A stretch of 64,000 bases of DNA. It comes from Cellulomonas telluris (GTDB lineage: Bacteria; Actinomycetota; Actinomycetes; Actinomycetales; Cellulomonadaceae). Of this stretch, positions 17,119 through 24,537 are shown in pieces. Made by a program: the position numbers and the translations under genes. The number at the start of each line of letters is the position of its first letter. Within the stretch, counting starts at the first letter, position 1. The stretch covers positions 186,001 to 250,000 of the forward strand of contig NZ_QXFN01000001.1 of assembly GCF_004886325.1 (NCBI RefSeq), read 5' to 3'. The notes under the pieces are model-generated. The model saw only the letters and a list, made by a program, of their open reading frames with translations. It did no database searches and was not told the origin of the DNA.

Positions 17119-18500
17119 GCGCGCGGCGCGGCGGCGGTCCGCAGCGCGGCTCGGGACGCCCCGACCGCGGCGGAGCCGGCCGTCCCGAGCGCGGGACCGG
17201 GCGCGGCGGGTCCGGACGCCCCGAGCGCGGCGGGTCCGGGCGCGACGGGTCCGGGCGCGACGGCGACCGGCGTCCCGTCCGCGGCACCGCTCCCGGTCGG
17301 GACGCCCGCGGCGGACGGCCCGAGCGCGCGACGACGACGCGGTCCGTCACCCGGCGCCCCGGCACGACGGACGTCGAGCTGACCTTCCTGCCCGGCCTGC
17401 GCGACGTCGTCGCGGCGGAGGTCGCCGACGTCCTGCCGGACGCGCGTGGCCTGCACGACGTCCCCGGGCGCGACGACGCGGTCGCCCTGCGCCTGACGGG
17501 CCCGCTCGCGCCCGTCGCGCGGCTGCGCACCGCGGTCGCGGCGTGGGTGGTGGTGCACCTCGACGTGCCGCGCCCGCGCTCGATCACCAGCCCGGACCAC
17601 CTGCAGCGGGTGGTGGACGCCGTGTACGCGTCGCTGCGCGTGGCGGGGTCCTCCACGTTCCGGTTCGAGGCCGCGGGCAGCGACTCCGCCGTGTTCGCGC
17701 GGCTCGCCGAGCTGCTGCACGAGGCGACCGGCCTGCGGCACGACGCCGAGCACGGCGACCTGGTCGTGCGCGTGCGCCGCGGCGTGCGGGCGCCGGCGGC
17801 GGGGTCCGACCGGGCACGGGGCGCCGCGCGGGACCGCACCGGCGACGCCCCGGACCCCGGCTGGGACGTCCTCGTGCGCGTCGGGCCGCGGCCGCTGTCG
17901 GCGCGCACCTGGCGCGTGGTCGACTTCCCCGGTGCGGCGAACGCGACCATCGCGGCCGCCATGACCCGCCTCGCCGGGGGGCGGGAGGACGACCGCGTCC
18001 TCAACCTCATGTGCGGCTCCGGCACCCTGGTCGCGGAGCGGCTCCTGACCGGGCCGGCCGCGGCGGCGCTGGGCCTCGACCTGGCCGAGCCGGCGCTGGA
18101 GGCGGCGCGCGCGAACCTCGAGGCGGCCGGCCTGCTCGGGCGCGGGTCGCGGACCACCCTCGTGCGCGCGGACGCGACCGACCCCGCGGCGGTGGCCGAC
18201 GCGGTCGCGGCGCACCTCGCCGTCGACGACCGCCCGGCGGCGGCGGACCTCGTGCTCGCGGACCCGCCGTGGGGGACGCTGCACGGCTCGCACGCGGCGA
18301 GCCCGGCGCTGCACGCGGACCTGCTGCGGGTCGCGCACGCCGTCACCTCGCCCGGGGCCCGGCTCGTCGTCCTCACGCACGAGGTGAAGGTGATGGAGCG
18401 CGTCGTGCGGGACACGGCCGCGCTGTGGGCGCCGGTCTCGGTGACGCGCGTCTTCGCCAAGGGCCACCACCCGCGCGTGCACGTCCTGCGGCGCGTCTGA
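17001..18500 (+). CDS. THUMP-type RNA methyltransferase (UPF0020-like), start uncertain
   Basis: The recognisable protein has three parts. First is a Gly/Arg-rich tail of about 80 residues (from 17119). Next is a THUMP-like RNA-binding region (VELTFLPGLRDVVAAEVADV). Last is a Rossmann methyltransferase with NLMCGSGTLVAERLL (SAM loop) and LVLADPPWG (catalytic DPPW). It should methylate a base in rRNA or tRNA, like RlmL/Trm14 relatives. No ATG, GTG or TTG occurs in frame between 17004 and about 17545, and starting at 17545 would delete the THUMP part. The earliest usable codon is GTG17001, inside the tetR gene by 118 bases; CTG17115 at the tetR stop is an alternative. The frame and function are firm; the start is not. 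Confidence 0.75.
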   Translation: MPDRPEPARRRRARAGPRRRADRGVRPARGGCTRAGAGLSARRGGGPQRGSGRPDRGGAGRPERGTGRGGSGRPERGGSGRDGSGRDGDRRPVRGTAPGRDARGGRPERATTTRSVTRRPGTTDVELTFLPGLRDVVAAEVADVLPDARGLHDVPGRDDAVALRLTGPLAPVARLRTAVAAWVVVHLDVPRPRSITSPDHLQRVVDAVYASLRVAGSSTFRFEAAGSDSAVFARLAELLHEATGLRHDAEHGDLVVRVRRGVRAPAAGSDRARGAARDRTGDAPDPGWDVLVRVGPRPLSARTWRVVDFPGAANATIAAAMTRLAGGREDDRVLNLMCGSGTLVAERLLTGPAAAALGLDLAEPALEAARANLEAAGLLGRGSRTTLVRADATDPAAVADAVAAHLAVDDRPAAADLVLADPPWGTLHGSHAASPALHADLLRVAHAVTSPGARLVVLTHEVKVMERVVRDTAALWAPVSVTRVFAKGHHPRVHVLRRV

Positions 18501-18533
18501 CGGCCCCGGCCGTCGTCCCACGTCACCGCCGTC

Positions 18534-18558
18534 GAACCGCTTACGTCCGAATCGCTTC
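18534..18558. promoter_or_regulatory. two LacI-like half-symmetric motifs upstream of LPMO 1
   Basis: GAACCGCTTA (18534-18543) and GAATCGCTTC (18549-18558), 15 bp apart, match the pattern GAAnCGnTTC also found before the other two LPMO genes. They lie about 130-155 bp before the start codon. Confidence 0.5.
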
Positions 18559-18689
18559 AGGGCCTTCCCGCGGACGGCGCACCGCCGCGACCGTGGCACC
18601 GACGCGCCCGGCGTCGGCCGCCCGGCACCGTCGCCGGCCGCCGGTCCGGCGCCAGCCCGGCGGGCGCGTCCCGACCCCCGGGAGACCGC

Positions 18690-19781
18690 ATGCACTGGAG
18701 GACCCGGCTGCGCACGCTCGCGCTGGCCGTCCCGCTGGCCGTCGCCGCCACGACCGTCGTCGCCGCCGTCCCGGCCGCGGCGCACGGGTCGGTGACCGAC
18801 CCGCCCACCCGCAACTACCGCTGCTGGGACGTCTGGGGCGGTCGCTTCCAGGACCCCGCCATGCAGACGCAGGACCCGATGTGCTGGCAGGCCTGGCAGG
18901 CGGACACCAACGCGATGTGGAACTGGAACGGCCTGTACCACGAGGGCATCGGCGGCCGGCACGAGGAGCTCATCCCCGACGGCCAGCTCTGCTCGGGCGG
19001 ACGCACCGAGGGCGGCCGCTACGACGCGATGGACACCCCCGGCCCCTGGGTCGCCACCACGGTGCCGCAGCGATTCACGCTCACCCTGACCGACCAGGCC
19101 AAGCACGGCGCCGACTACCTGCGCGTGTACGTGACGAAGCCGGGCTTCGACCCGACGCGGGAGGCGCCCGGCTGGGACGACATGCAGCTGCTCAAGGTCA
19201 CCGGCCGCTACGCCCCCGCCGGTGAGTACCGGACCGACGTCGACCTGACCGGCCGGTCGGGCCGCGCGATCCTCTACACGATCTGGCAGGCGAGCCACTC
19301 CGACCAGCCGTACTACCTGTGCAGCGACATCAGCATCGGCGGCCCGGCGCCCACCCCGACGGCCACGCCGACGCCCACCCCCACCGCGACCCCGACCCCG
19401 ACCCCGACCCCGACGGCCACGCCGACGCCCACCCCGACGGCGACCGCCACGCCCACGCCCACCCCGACGCGGACCGCGACGCCCACGCCCACCCCGACGC
19501 CGGGCACCGGCACGTGCACCGCCGCCGTCCGGGTCGTGAACTCCTGGCCGGGCGGGTGGCAGGGCGAGGTGACCATCACCGCCGGCGCCGGCGGCACCAC
19601 GGGCTGGCGGGCGACGGTCGCGGGGGCCACCGTGACGCAGGCCTGGAACGCGTCCGCGTCGGGCGGTGCGCTCACGAACGCCGCGTGGAACGGGACGCTC
19701 GCCCCGGGCGCCACGACCACGGCGGGCTTCCTCGCGTCCGGCACGGCGGGCACGCCGACCGCGACCTGCGCGTCGGCCTGA
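18690..19781 (+). CDS. AA10 lytic polysaccharide monooxygenase with CBM2 (TfAA10A type), LPMO 1
   Basis: A 363-residue secreted enzyme. Residues 1-31 are a signal peptide cut before His32 (AAA|HGSVTDPP), whose amino terminus forms the copper brace with His139 (AKHGADYLRVYV). The AA10 domain (32 to about 230) closely resembles Thermobifida TfAA10A (DPMCWQAWQADTNAMWNWNG; FTIWQ-like YTIWQASHSDQPYYLCSD), a cellulose C1/C4 oxidiser also active on chitin. A Thr-Pro linker of about 50 residues leads to a C-terminal CBM2 with conserved tryptophans. GGGAG precedes ATG18690. A LacI-like motif pair upstream suggests sugar-responsive control. It would cleave crystalline cellulose outside the cell with O2 or H2O2 and a reductant. 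Confidence 0.95.
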   Translation: MHWRTRLRTLALAVPLAVAATTVVAAVPAAAHGSVTDPPTRNYRCWDVWGGRFQDPAMQTQDPMCWQAWQADTNAMWNWNGLYHEGIGGRHEELIPDGQLCSGGRTEGGRYDAMDTPGPWVATTVPQRFTLTLTDQAKHGADYLRVYVTKPGFDPTREAPGWDDMQLLKVTGRYAPAGEYRTDVDLTGRSGRAILYTIWQASHSDQPYYLCSDISIGGPAPTPTATPTPTPTATPTPTPTPTATPTPTPTATATPTPTPTRTATPTPTPTPGTGTCTAAVRVVNSWPGGWQGEVTITAGAGGTTGWRATVAGATVTQAWNASASGGALTNAAWNGTLAPGATTTAGFLASGTAGTPTATCASA

Positions 19782-19790
19782 CGCCGCGCA

Positions 19791-19832
19791 CGCGGACCGC
19801 ACGCAGCGCCACGGGCCTGCGTGCGGTCCGCG
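19791..19832 (+). terminator. hairpin terminator after LPMO 1
   Basis: A perfect 16-bp stem (CGCGGACCGCACGCAG with its complement at 19817-19832) and a 10-nt loop begin nine bases past the LPMO stop. No T-tract. Confidence 0.8.
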
Positions 19833-19896
19833 TCGCGTCCGGGCGTCGGCAGCGGCAGGCTGTGCGTCGACACCCGCGCGAGGCGGAAGGATCGTC

Positions 19897-21150
19897 ATGA
19901 CGTCGACGGACGGCACCCGGGAGGACCGCACCACGTGCGCCGTCGTCGGCGGCGGGCCCGCGGGGCTCGTCCTCGGCCTGCTGCTCGCCCGCGCGGGCGT
20001 GCGCGTCACCGTGCTGGAGAAGCACGCCGACTTCCTGCGCGACTTCCGAGGCGACACCGTGCACCCGACCACGCTGGCGATGCTCGACGACCTCGGCCTC
20101 GGGGAGCGCTTCGCGGCGCTGCCGCACTCGCGCGTCCGGCGCGTGCAGGTGGCCACGGACGCGGGCGAGGCCGTCCTCGCGGACTTCGGCCGGCTGCCGC
20201 TGCGGCACCCGTACGTCGCGATGGTGCCGCAGTGGGACCTGCTCACGCTGCTCGCGGACGCCGCCGCGCAGGAGCCGACGTTCGACCTGCGGGTCCGGCA
20301 CGAGGTCACCGGGGTCGTGCGCGAGGGCGACCGGGCGACCGGCGTCGAGTACCGCTCCCCGGACGGGCCCGGCCGGCTGCTCGCCGACCTCGTGGTGGCG
20401 TGCGACGGGCGGTGGTCGGTGGTGCGCCGCGCCGTCGGGCTGCCCGCGCGCCGGTTCCGCGTCGGCTTCGACGTCTGGTGGGTGCGCGTGCCGACGTCAC
20501 GGCGCGTGGGCGAGTCGCTGCTGCCGCGCCTGGCCCGCGGACGAGCGGTCGTCGCGATCCCGCGGGAGGGGTACCTGCAGCTCGCGTACCTCGGGCCCAA
20601 GGGGACCGACGCCGCGCTGCGCGCCCGGGGCCTGGAGGCGTTCCGAGCGGAGGTGGCCGCGCTGGTGCCCGAGGTCGCGGACGACGTCGGCCGGATCTCG
20701 TCCCTGGACGACGTCAAGCACCTCGACGTGCGGATGGACCGGCTGCGCCGCTGGCACGCGCCGGGCGTGCTGTGCATCGGGGACGCCGCGCACGCGATGT
20801 CGCCCGTGGGCGGGGTCGGCATCAACCTCGCGGTGCAGGACGCGGTGGCGACGGCGCGCCTGCTCGCCGGGCCCCTGCGCCACGGGGCGCTGCACGGCCC
20901 GCGGGGCGACCGCCCACTGGCCCGGGTGCGCCGGCGCCGCGCCCTGCCGACCGCGGTGGTGCAGGCCGTGCAGCGCGTCGTGCACGCCCGCGTGCTGGGG
21001 CCGGCGCTCGCCGGCAGGCTCACCGGCCCGCCCCGCCCGCTCGTCGCGGTGGTCCGGCGCGTGCCCGCGCTCACCGCGCTGCCGGCGGCGGTGGTCGGCG
21101 TGGGACCACGCCCCGAACGGGTGCCGCGGTGGGCGCGCCGCCCCTCCTGA
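19897..21150 (+). CDS. FAD-dependent oxidoreductase (aromatic hydroxylase-like)
   Basis: A 417-residue FAD_binding_3 protein. Near the N-terminus VVGGGPAGLVLGLLLARAG is the dinucleotide-binding motif followed by the acidic VLEKH. The DG motif is VVACDGRWSVVRRAVG, and the second FAD motif is LCIGDAAHAMSPVGGVGINL. This is the p-hydroxybenzoate-hydroxylase fold of NAD(P)H-using monooxygenases. There is no signal peptide, so it is cytoplasmic and cannot directly reduce the secreted LPMOs that flank it. ATG19897 has GGCGGAAGG upstream. Its stop codon lies in the LacI-like motif of LPMO 2. Substrate unknown. Confidence 0.88.
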   Translation: MTSTDGTREDRTTCAVVGGGPAGLVLGLLLARAGVRVTVLEKHADFLRDFRGDTVHPTTLAMLDDLGLGERFAALPHSRVRRVQVATDAGEAVLADFGRLPLRHPYVAMVPQWDLLTLLADAAAQEPTFDLRVRHEVTGVVREGDRATGVEYRSPDGPGRLLADLVVACDGRWSVVRRAVGLPARRFRVGFDVWWVRVPTSRRVGESLLPRLARGRAVVAIPREGYLQLAYLGPKGTDAALRARGLEAFRAEVAALVPEVADDVGRISSLDDVKHLDVRMDRLRRWHAPGVLCIGDAAHAMSPVGGVGINLAVQDAVATARLLAGPLRHGALHGPRGDRPLARVRRRRALPTAVVQAVQRVVHARVLGPALAGRLTGPPRPLVAVVRRVPALTALPAAVVGVGPRPERVPRWARRPS

Positions 21151-21158
21151 AACGGTTC
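21149..21158. promoter_or_regulatory. LacI-like motif upstream of LPMO 2
   Basis: GAAACGGTTC fits GAAnCGnTTC. Its first two bases are the last two bases of the flavoprotein stop codon, and it lies about 130 bp before the LPMO 2 start, much as in the other two LPMO genes. Confidence 0.55.
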
Positions 21159-21228
21159 GACCCCTCCCGCGGACGGGGAGGGACACCGCACGGTGGTGCA
21201 CACCCCCGGTCGTCCGACCGCCGGAGTC

Positions 21229-21242
21229 CGACATCGATGTCG
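21229..21242. promoter_or_regulatory. 14-bp perfect palindrome in the LPMO 2 leader
   Basis: CGACATCGATGTCG lies 48 bp before the LPMO 2 start, between the LacI-like motif and the ribosome site. It could be a second operator; it has no match at the other two LPMO genes. Confidence 0.35.
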
Positions 21243-21289
21243 AACCGGCCGGTGCGGGCACCGACCCCCCTGCGGACAGGAGAACCTGC

Positions 21290-22399
21290 ATGTCCACCCG
21301 TGTGCGTGACCGGCTGCGCCGGATCGCCCTCGCCCTGCCCGCCGCCATGCTGGCGGCCGGCCTCGGCATGACCCTCGCCGCCACCCCTGCCGCCGCCCAC
21401 GGCTCCGTGACCGACCCGCCCAGCCGCAACTACGGCTGCTGGGAGCGCTGGGGCGACGACCACCTGAACCCCGCCATGGCCACCCAGGACCCGATGTGCT
21501 GGCAGGCGTTCCAGGCCAACCCGAACACGATGTGGAACTGGAACGGCCTCTTCCGTGAGGGCGTGGGCGGCCGCCACGAGGCCGTCATCCCCAACGGCCA
21601 GCTCTGCTCGGGCGGCCGCACGCAGAACGGCCTGTACGCGTCGCTCGACAACCCGGGCGCGTGGACGATGAAGACGGTCCCGACGTCGTTCCGGCTGACG
21701 CTGACCGACGGCGCCAAGCACGGCGCCGACTACATGCGCATCTACGTCTCCAAGCCGGGCTTCGACCCGACGCGGGAGGCGCTGGGCTGGGACGACATCA
21801 CGCTCGTCAAGGAGACCGGTCGCTACGGCACCACGGGCCTCTACGAGACCGACGTGAACCTCGCGGGCCGCTCGGGCCGTGCGGTGCTCTTCACGATCTG
21901 GCAGGCCAGCCACCTCGACCAGCCGTACTACATCTGCTCGGACATCAACATCGGCGGCACCGCGCCCACCCAGCAGCCGACCCAGCAGCCCACGCAGCAG
22001 CCCACGCAGCAGCCCACCCAGCAGCCCACCCAGCAGCCCACGCAGCAGCCCACGCAGCAGCCCACGCAGCAGCCGACGCAGCAGCCCACGCAGCAGCCGA
22101 CCCAGCAGCCCACGCAGCAGCCCACGGGTGCCTGCACGGCGACGGTCTCGGTGACCAACTCGTGGGGCAGCGGCTACCAGGCGGACGTCCGGGTGACGGC
22201 CGGCACGTCCGGGGTCCGCGGCTGGAAGGTGACGGTCAACGGCGCGACCATCACCCAGTCCTGGAACGCGACCGCGTCCGGGAACACGCTGACGAACGTC
22301 GGCTGGAACGGCACGCTCGCGGCGAACGCCTCGACGAGCTTCGGCTTCATCGGCTCGGGCTCCTCGTCCGGCCTGACGGCCACCTGCTCGGCGGCGTGA
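21290..22399 (+). CDS. AA10 lytic polysaccharide monooxygenase with CBM2 (TfAA10A type), LPMO 2
   Basis: A 369-residue secreted enzyme very similar to LPMO 1. The signal peptide ends at Ala36, and His37 starts the mature protein (HGSVTDPPSRNYGCWERWGD). The second copper histidine is His144 (AKHGADYMRIYV). The closing strand is FTIWQASHLDQPYYICSD, where the tyrosine after Pro is the likely axial residue. The linker is unlike that of its neighbours: thirteen uninterrupted TQQP units (DNA 21968-22123), then a CBM2 (CTATVSVTNSWGSGYQADVR). CAGGAG lies upstream of ATG21290. The pair 1/2 looks like a gene duplication separated by the flavoprotein gene. Confidence 0.96.
   Translation: MSTRVRDRLRRIALALPAAMLAAGLGMTLAATPAAAHGSVTDPPSRNYGCWERWGDDHLNPAMATQDPMCWQAFQANPNTMWNWNGLFREGVGGRHEAVIPNGQLCSGGRTQNGLYASLDNPGAWTMKTVPTSFRLTLTDGAKHGADYMRIYVSKPGFDPTREALGWDDITLVKETGRYGTTGLYETDVNLAGRSGRAVLFTIWQASHLDQPYYICSDINIGGTAPTQQPTQQPTQQPTQQPTQQPTQQPTQQPTQQPTQQPTQQPTQQPTQQPTQQPTGACTATVSVTNSWGSGYQADVRVTAGTSGVRGWKVTVNGATITQSWNATASGNTLTNVGWNGTLAANASTSFGFIGSGSSSGLTATCSAA
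21968..22123 (+). repeat. 13 tandem 12-bp units encoding TQQP in LPMO 2
   Basis: Thirteen in-frame copies of ACGCAGCAGCCC-type units, with only third-position variation (ACG/ACC, CCC/CCG), form the linker between catalytic and binding domains. The near identity suggests recent expansion by slippage. Confidence 0.95.
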
Positions 22400-22454
22400 C
22401 CCTGACGGCCTGAGCGACCGGCGGCACGAGCCGGACGCCCGGCCACGCACCACC

Positions 22455-22496
22455 CGAGGCCCGGGTGCAGCACCTCTCCGCTGCACCCGGGCCTCG
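22455..22496 (+). terminator. hairpin terminator after LPMO 2
   Basis: A perfect 16-bp stem (CGAGGCCCGGGTGCAG and complement) with a 10-nt loop lies 56 bases past the stop. No T-tract. Confidence 0.8.
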
Positions 22497-22580
22497 GCGC
22501 GTCCGGGGGGCGGCCGTTCCCCTGCGGGGTGTGACGGACGCCCGGGACGACGTCGCCGCCGAGTCGTGTTCACTACGTAC

Positions 22581-24503
22581 GTGACGACGAGCAGCACCCG
22601 ACTCCCCCGCGTCCGCGCCTCCGAGCTGGCCGGCCGCGGCTGGCTGAACACCGGCGGCAAGGACGTGACGCTGGCCGACCTGCGCGGCAAGGTCGTCGTC
22701 CTGGACTTCTGGACGTTCTGCTGCATCAACTGCCTGCACGTCCTGGACGAGCTGCGCGAGCTCGAGGAGCGCCACCGCGACGTGCTCGTCATCATCGGCG
22801 TCCACTCGCCGAAGTTCGTGCACGAGGCCGACCCGGTCGCGATCGCCGCGGCCGTGGAGCGCTACGAGGTGCACCACCCGGTGCTCGACGACCCGGAGCT
22901 CGTCACGTGGCAGGCGTACACCGCGCGTGCGTGGCCGACGCTCGTCGTGGTCGACCCCGAGGGCTACGTCGTCGCGCAGATGGCCGGCGAGGGGCACGCG
23001 CACGCGGTCGAGGCGCTCGTCGAGGAGCTCGTCGCGGAGCACGAGGCGAAGGGCACGCTGCACCGCGGCTCCGGCCCGTACGTGCAGCCGCAGCCGCAGC
23101 CGTCGACGCTGCGCTTCCCCGCCAAGGCGGTCGAGCTGCCGGGCGGGAACCTCCTCGTCGCCGACGCCGGGCACCACGCGCTCACCGAGCTCGCCGCGGA
23201 CGGCGAGACGCTCGTGCGGCGCGTCGGGTCCGGCGAGCGCGGGCTCGTCGACGGCGGTCCGGACGAGGCGCGGTTCAGCGAGCCGAACGGGCTCTGCCTG
23301 GTGCCGGAGGAGCTGCGCGAGCGGCTCGGGTACGACGTGCTCGTCGCCGACACCGTCAACCACGCGCTGCGCGGGGTCCGGCTCGTGGACGGGCACGTGA
23401 CGACCGTCGCCGGGACGGGCGAGCAGTACATGGTCGGCGCCGTCGACAACGTGCGACCGGCGGACGGGTCGGGTGCGGCGCCGGTCGAGTCCGGGGTCGG
23501 CGACGTGTGGCCGGCGCGGGGCGTGAAGCTCTCGTCGCCGTGGGACGTCGCGTGGTCGCCGGAGGCGGGCACGTTCGTCGTCGCGATGGCGGGCAACCAC
23601 ACGCTGTGGGCGTTCGACGCGGTCGCGGGCACGGTCACGTACCTCGCGGGGACGATGAACGAGGGCCTGCTCGACGGCGCACCGGGTGACTCGTGGTTCG
23701 CGCAGCCGTCCGGCCTGTCGGTCGCAGCCGACGGGCGCATCTGGCTCGCGGACGCGGAGACGTCGGCGGTGCGGTGGGTCGACCCCACGGACGCGTCCGT
23801 GACGACCGTCGTCGGCACGGGCCTGTTCGACTTCGGCCACCGCGACGGGTCCGCCGACCAGGCGCTCTTCCAGCACCCGCTCGGCGTGGCCGCCCTGCCC
23901 GACGGCTCCGTGCTCGTCGCCGACACCTACAACGGCGCGCTGCGCCGCTGGACGCCCGGCACCGACGGCGCGCCCGGCGAGGTGACGACGCTCGCCACCG
24001 ACCTCGCCGAGCCGAGCGGCCTCGTGCTGCCGGCCGGCGACGCCGACCACGTGCTCGTCGTCGAGTCGGCGGCGCACCGGCTCACCCGTGTGCCGCTGCC
24101 CGCGGGCGCGACCGGCGAGCACGTCGACGGCGGCGCGCACCGCACGCAGCGGCCCGTCACCGAGGTACCCGGCGGCGAGCTCACGCTCGACGTCGTGTTC
24201 ACACCCGCACCGGGTCAGAAGCTCGACACGCGCTGGGGCCCGTCGACGTCGCTGCGCGTCTCGTCCACCCCGCCCGGGCTGCTGCTCGACGGCGCCGGCG
24301 ACGACGTCGACCTGACGCGCACGCTGCGCATCGACCCGGCCGTCGGCGAGGGCGTCCTGCACGTCACCGCCCGGGCGGCGAGCTGCGACGCCGACGAGTC
24401 CATCGAGCACCCCGCCTGCCACCTCGCCGCGCAGGACTGGGGTGTGCCGGTGCGCGTCGTCGACGGCGCACCGGACGTGCTCACGCTGCCGCTGCTCGGC
24501 TGA
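22581..24503 (+). CDS. thioredoxin-like NHL repeat protein (NHLRC2-like)
   Basis: A 640-residue protein. Residues about 15-160 are a thioredoxin/TlpA fold (DLRGKVVVLDFWTFCCINCL), where the CCINC stretch replaces the classical CxxC. Then come about six NHL propeller repeats (NLLVADAGHHALTELAADGE; VLVADTVNHALRGVRL; RIWLADAETSAVRWVDP; VLVADTYNGALRRW), and a C-terminal beta domain. The order equals that of animal NHLRC2 and bacterial homologues, whose molecular role is still poorly known. No signal peptide is seen. The start could be GTG22566 or GTG22581; the second gives the usual N-terminus. It converges on the GGDEF gene with a shared terminator hairpin. Confidence 0.9.
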   Translation: MTTSSTRLPRVRASELAGRGWLNTGGKDVTLADLRGKVVVLDFWTFCCINCLHVLDELRELEERHRDVLVIIGVHSPKFVHEADPVAIAAAVERYEVHHPVLDDPELVTWQAYTARAWPTLVVVDPEGYVVAQMAGEGHAHAVEALVEELVAEHEAKGTLHRGSGPYVQPQPQPSTLRFPAKAVELPGGNLLVADAGHHALTELAADGETLVRRVGSGERGLVDGGPDEARFSEPNGLCLVPEELRERLGYDVLVADTVNHALRGVRLVDGHVTTVAGTGEQYMVGAVDNVRPADGSGAAPVESGVGDVWPARGVKLSSPWDVAWSPEAGTFVVAMAGNHTLWAFDAVAGTVTYLAGTMNEGLLDGAPGDSWFAQPSGLSVAADGRIWLADAETSAVRWVDPTDASVTTVVGTGLFDFGHRDGSADQALFQHPLGVAALPDGSVLVADTYNGALRRWTPGTDGAPGEVTTLATDLAEPSGLVLPAGDADHVLVVESAAHRLTRVPLPAGATGEHVDGGAHRTQRPVTEVPGGELTLDVVFTPAPGQKLDTRWGPSTSLRVSSTPPGLLLDGAGDDVDLTRTLRIDPAVGEGVLHVTARAASCDADESIEHPACHLAAQDWGVPVRVVDGAPDVLTLPLLG

Positions 24504-24511
24504 GACCGGGC

Positions 24512-24537
24512 GACCCCGCCGCCCCGGTGGCGGGGTC
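24512..24537. terminator. bidirectional hairpin between NHL and GGDEF genes
   Basis: GACCCCGCC (24512-24520) pairs with GGCGGGGTC (24529-24537) between two convergent genes; the right arm touches the GGDEF stop codon. Confidence 0.65.

Noticed and set aside
16824-21203. Very long leftward open frame (about 1,450 codons) opposite the TetR, methyltransferase and LPMO genes
   Set aside because: It is the antisense of proven genes. Its translation is low complexity (Arg, Gly, Ala, Pro, His-rich) without domains; long antisense frames are expected at this GC content.
21968-22123. Tandem 12-bp array as a CRISPR
   Set aside because: Units are contiguous without spacers, in frame, and encode a protein linker between two known domains.
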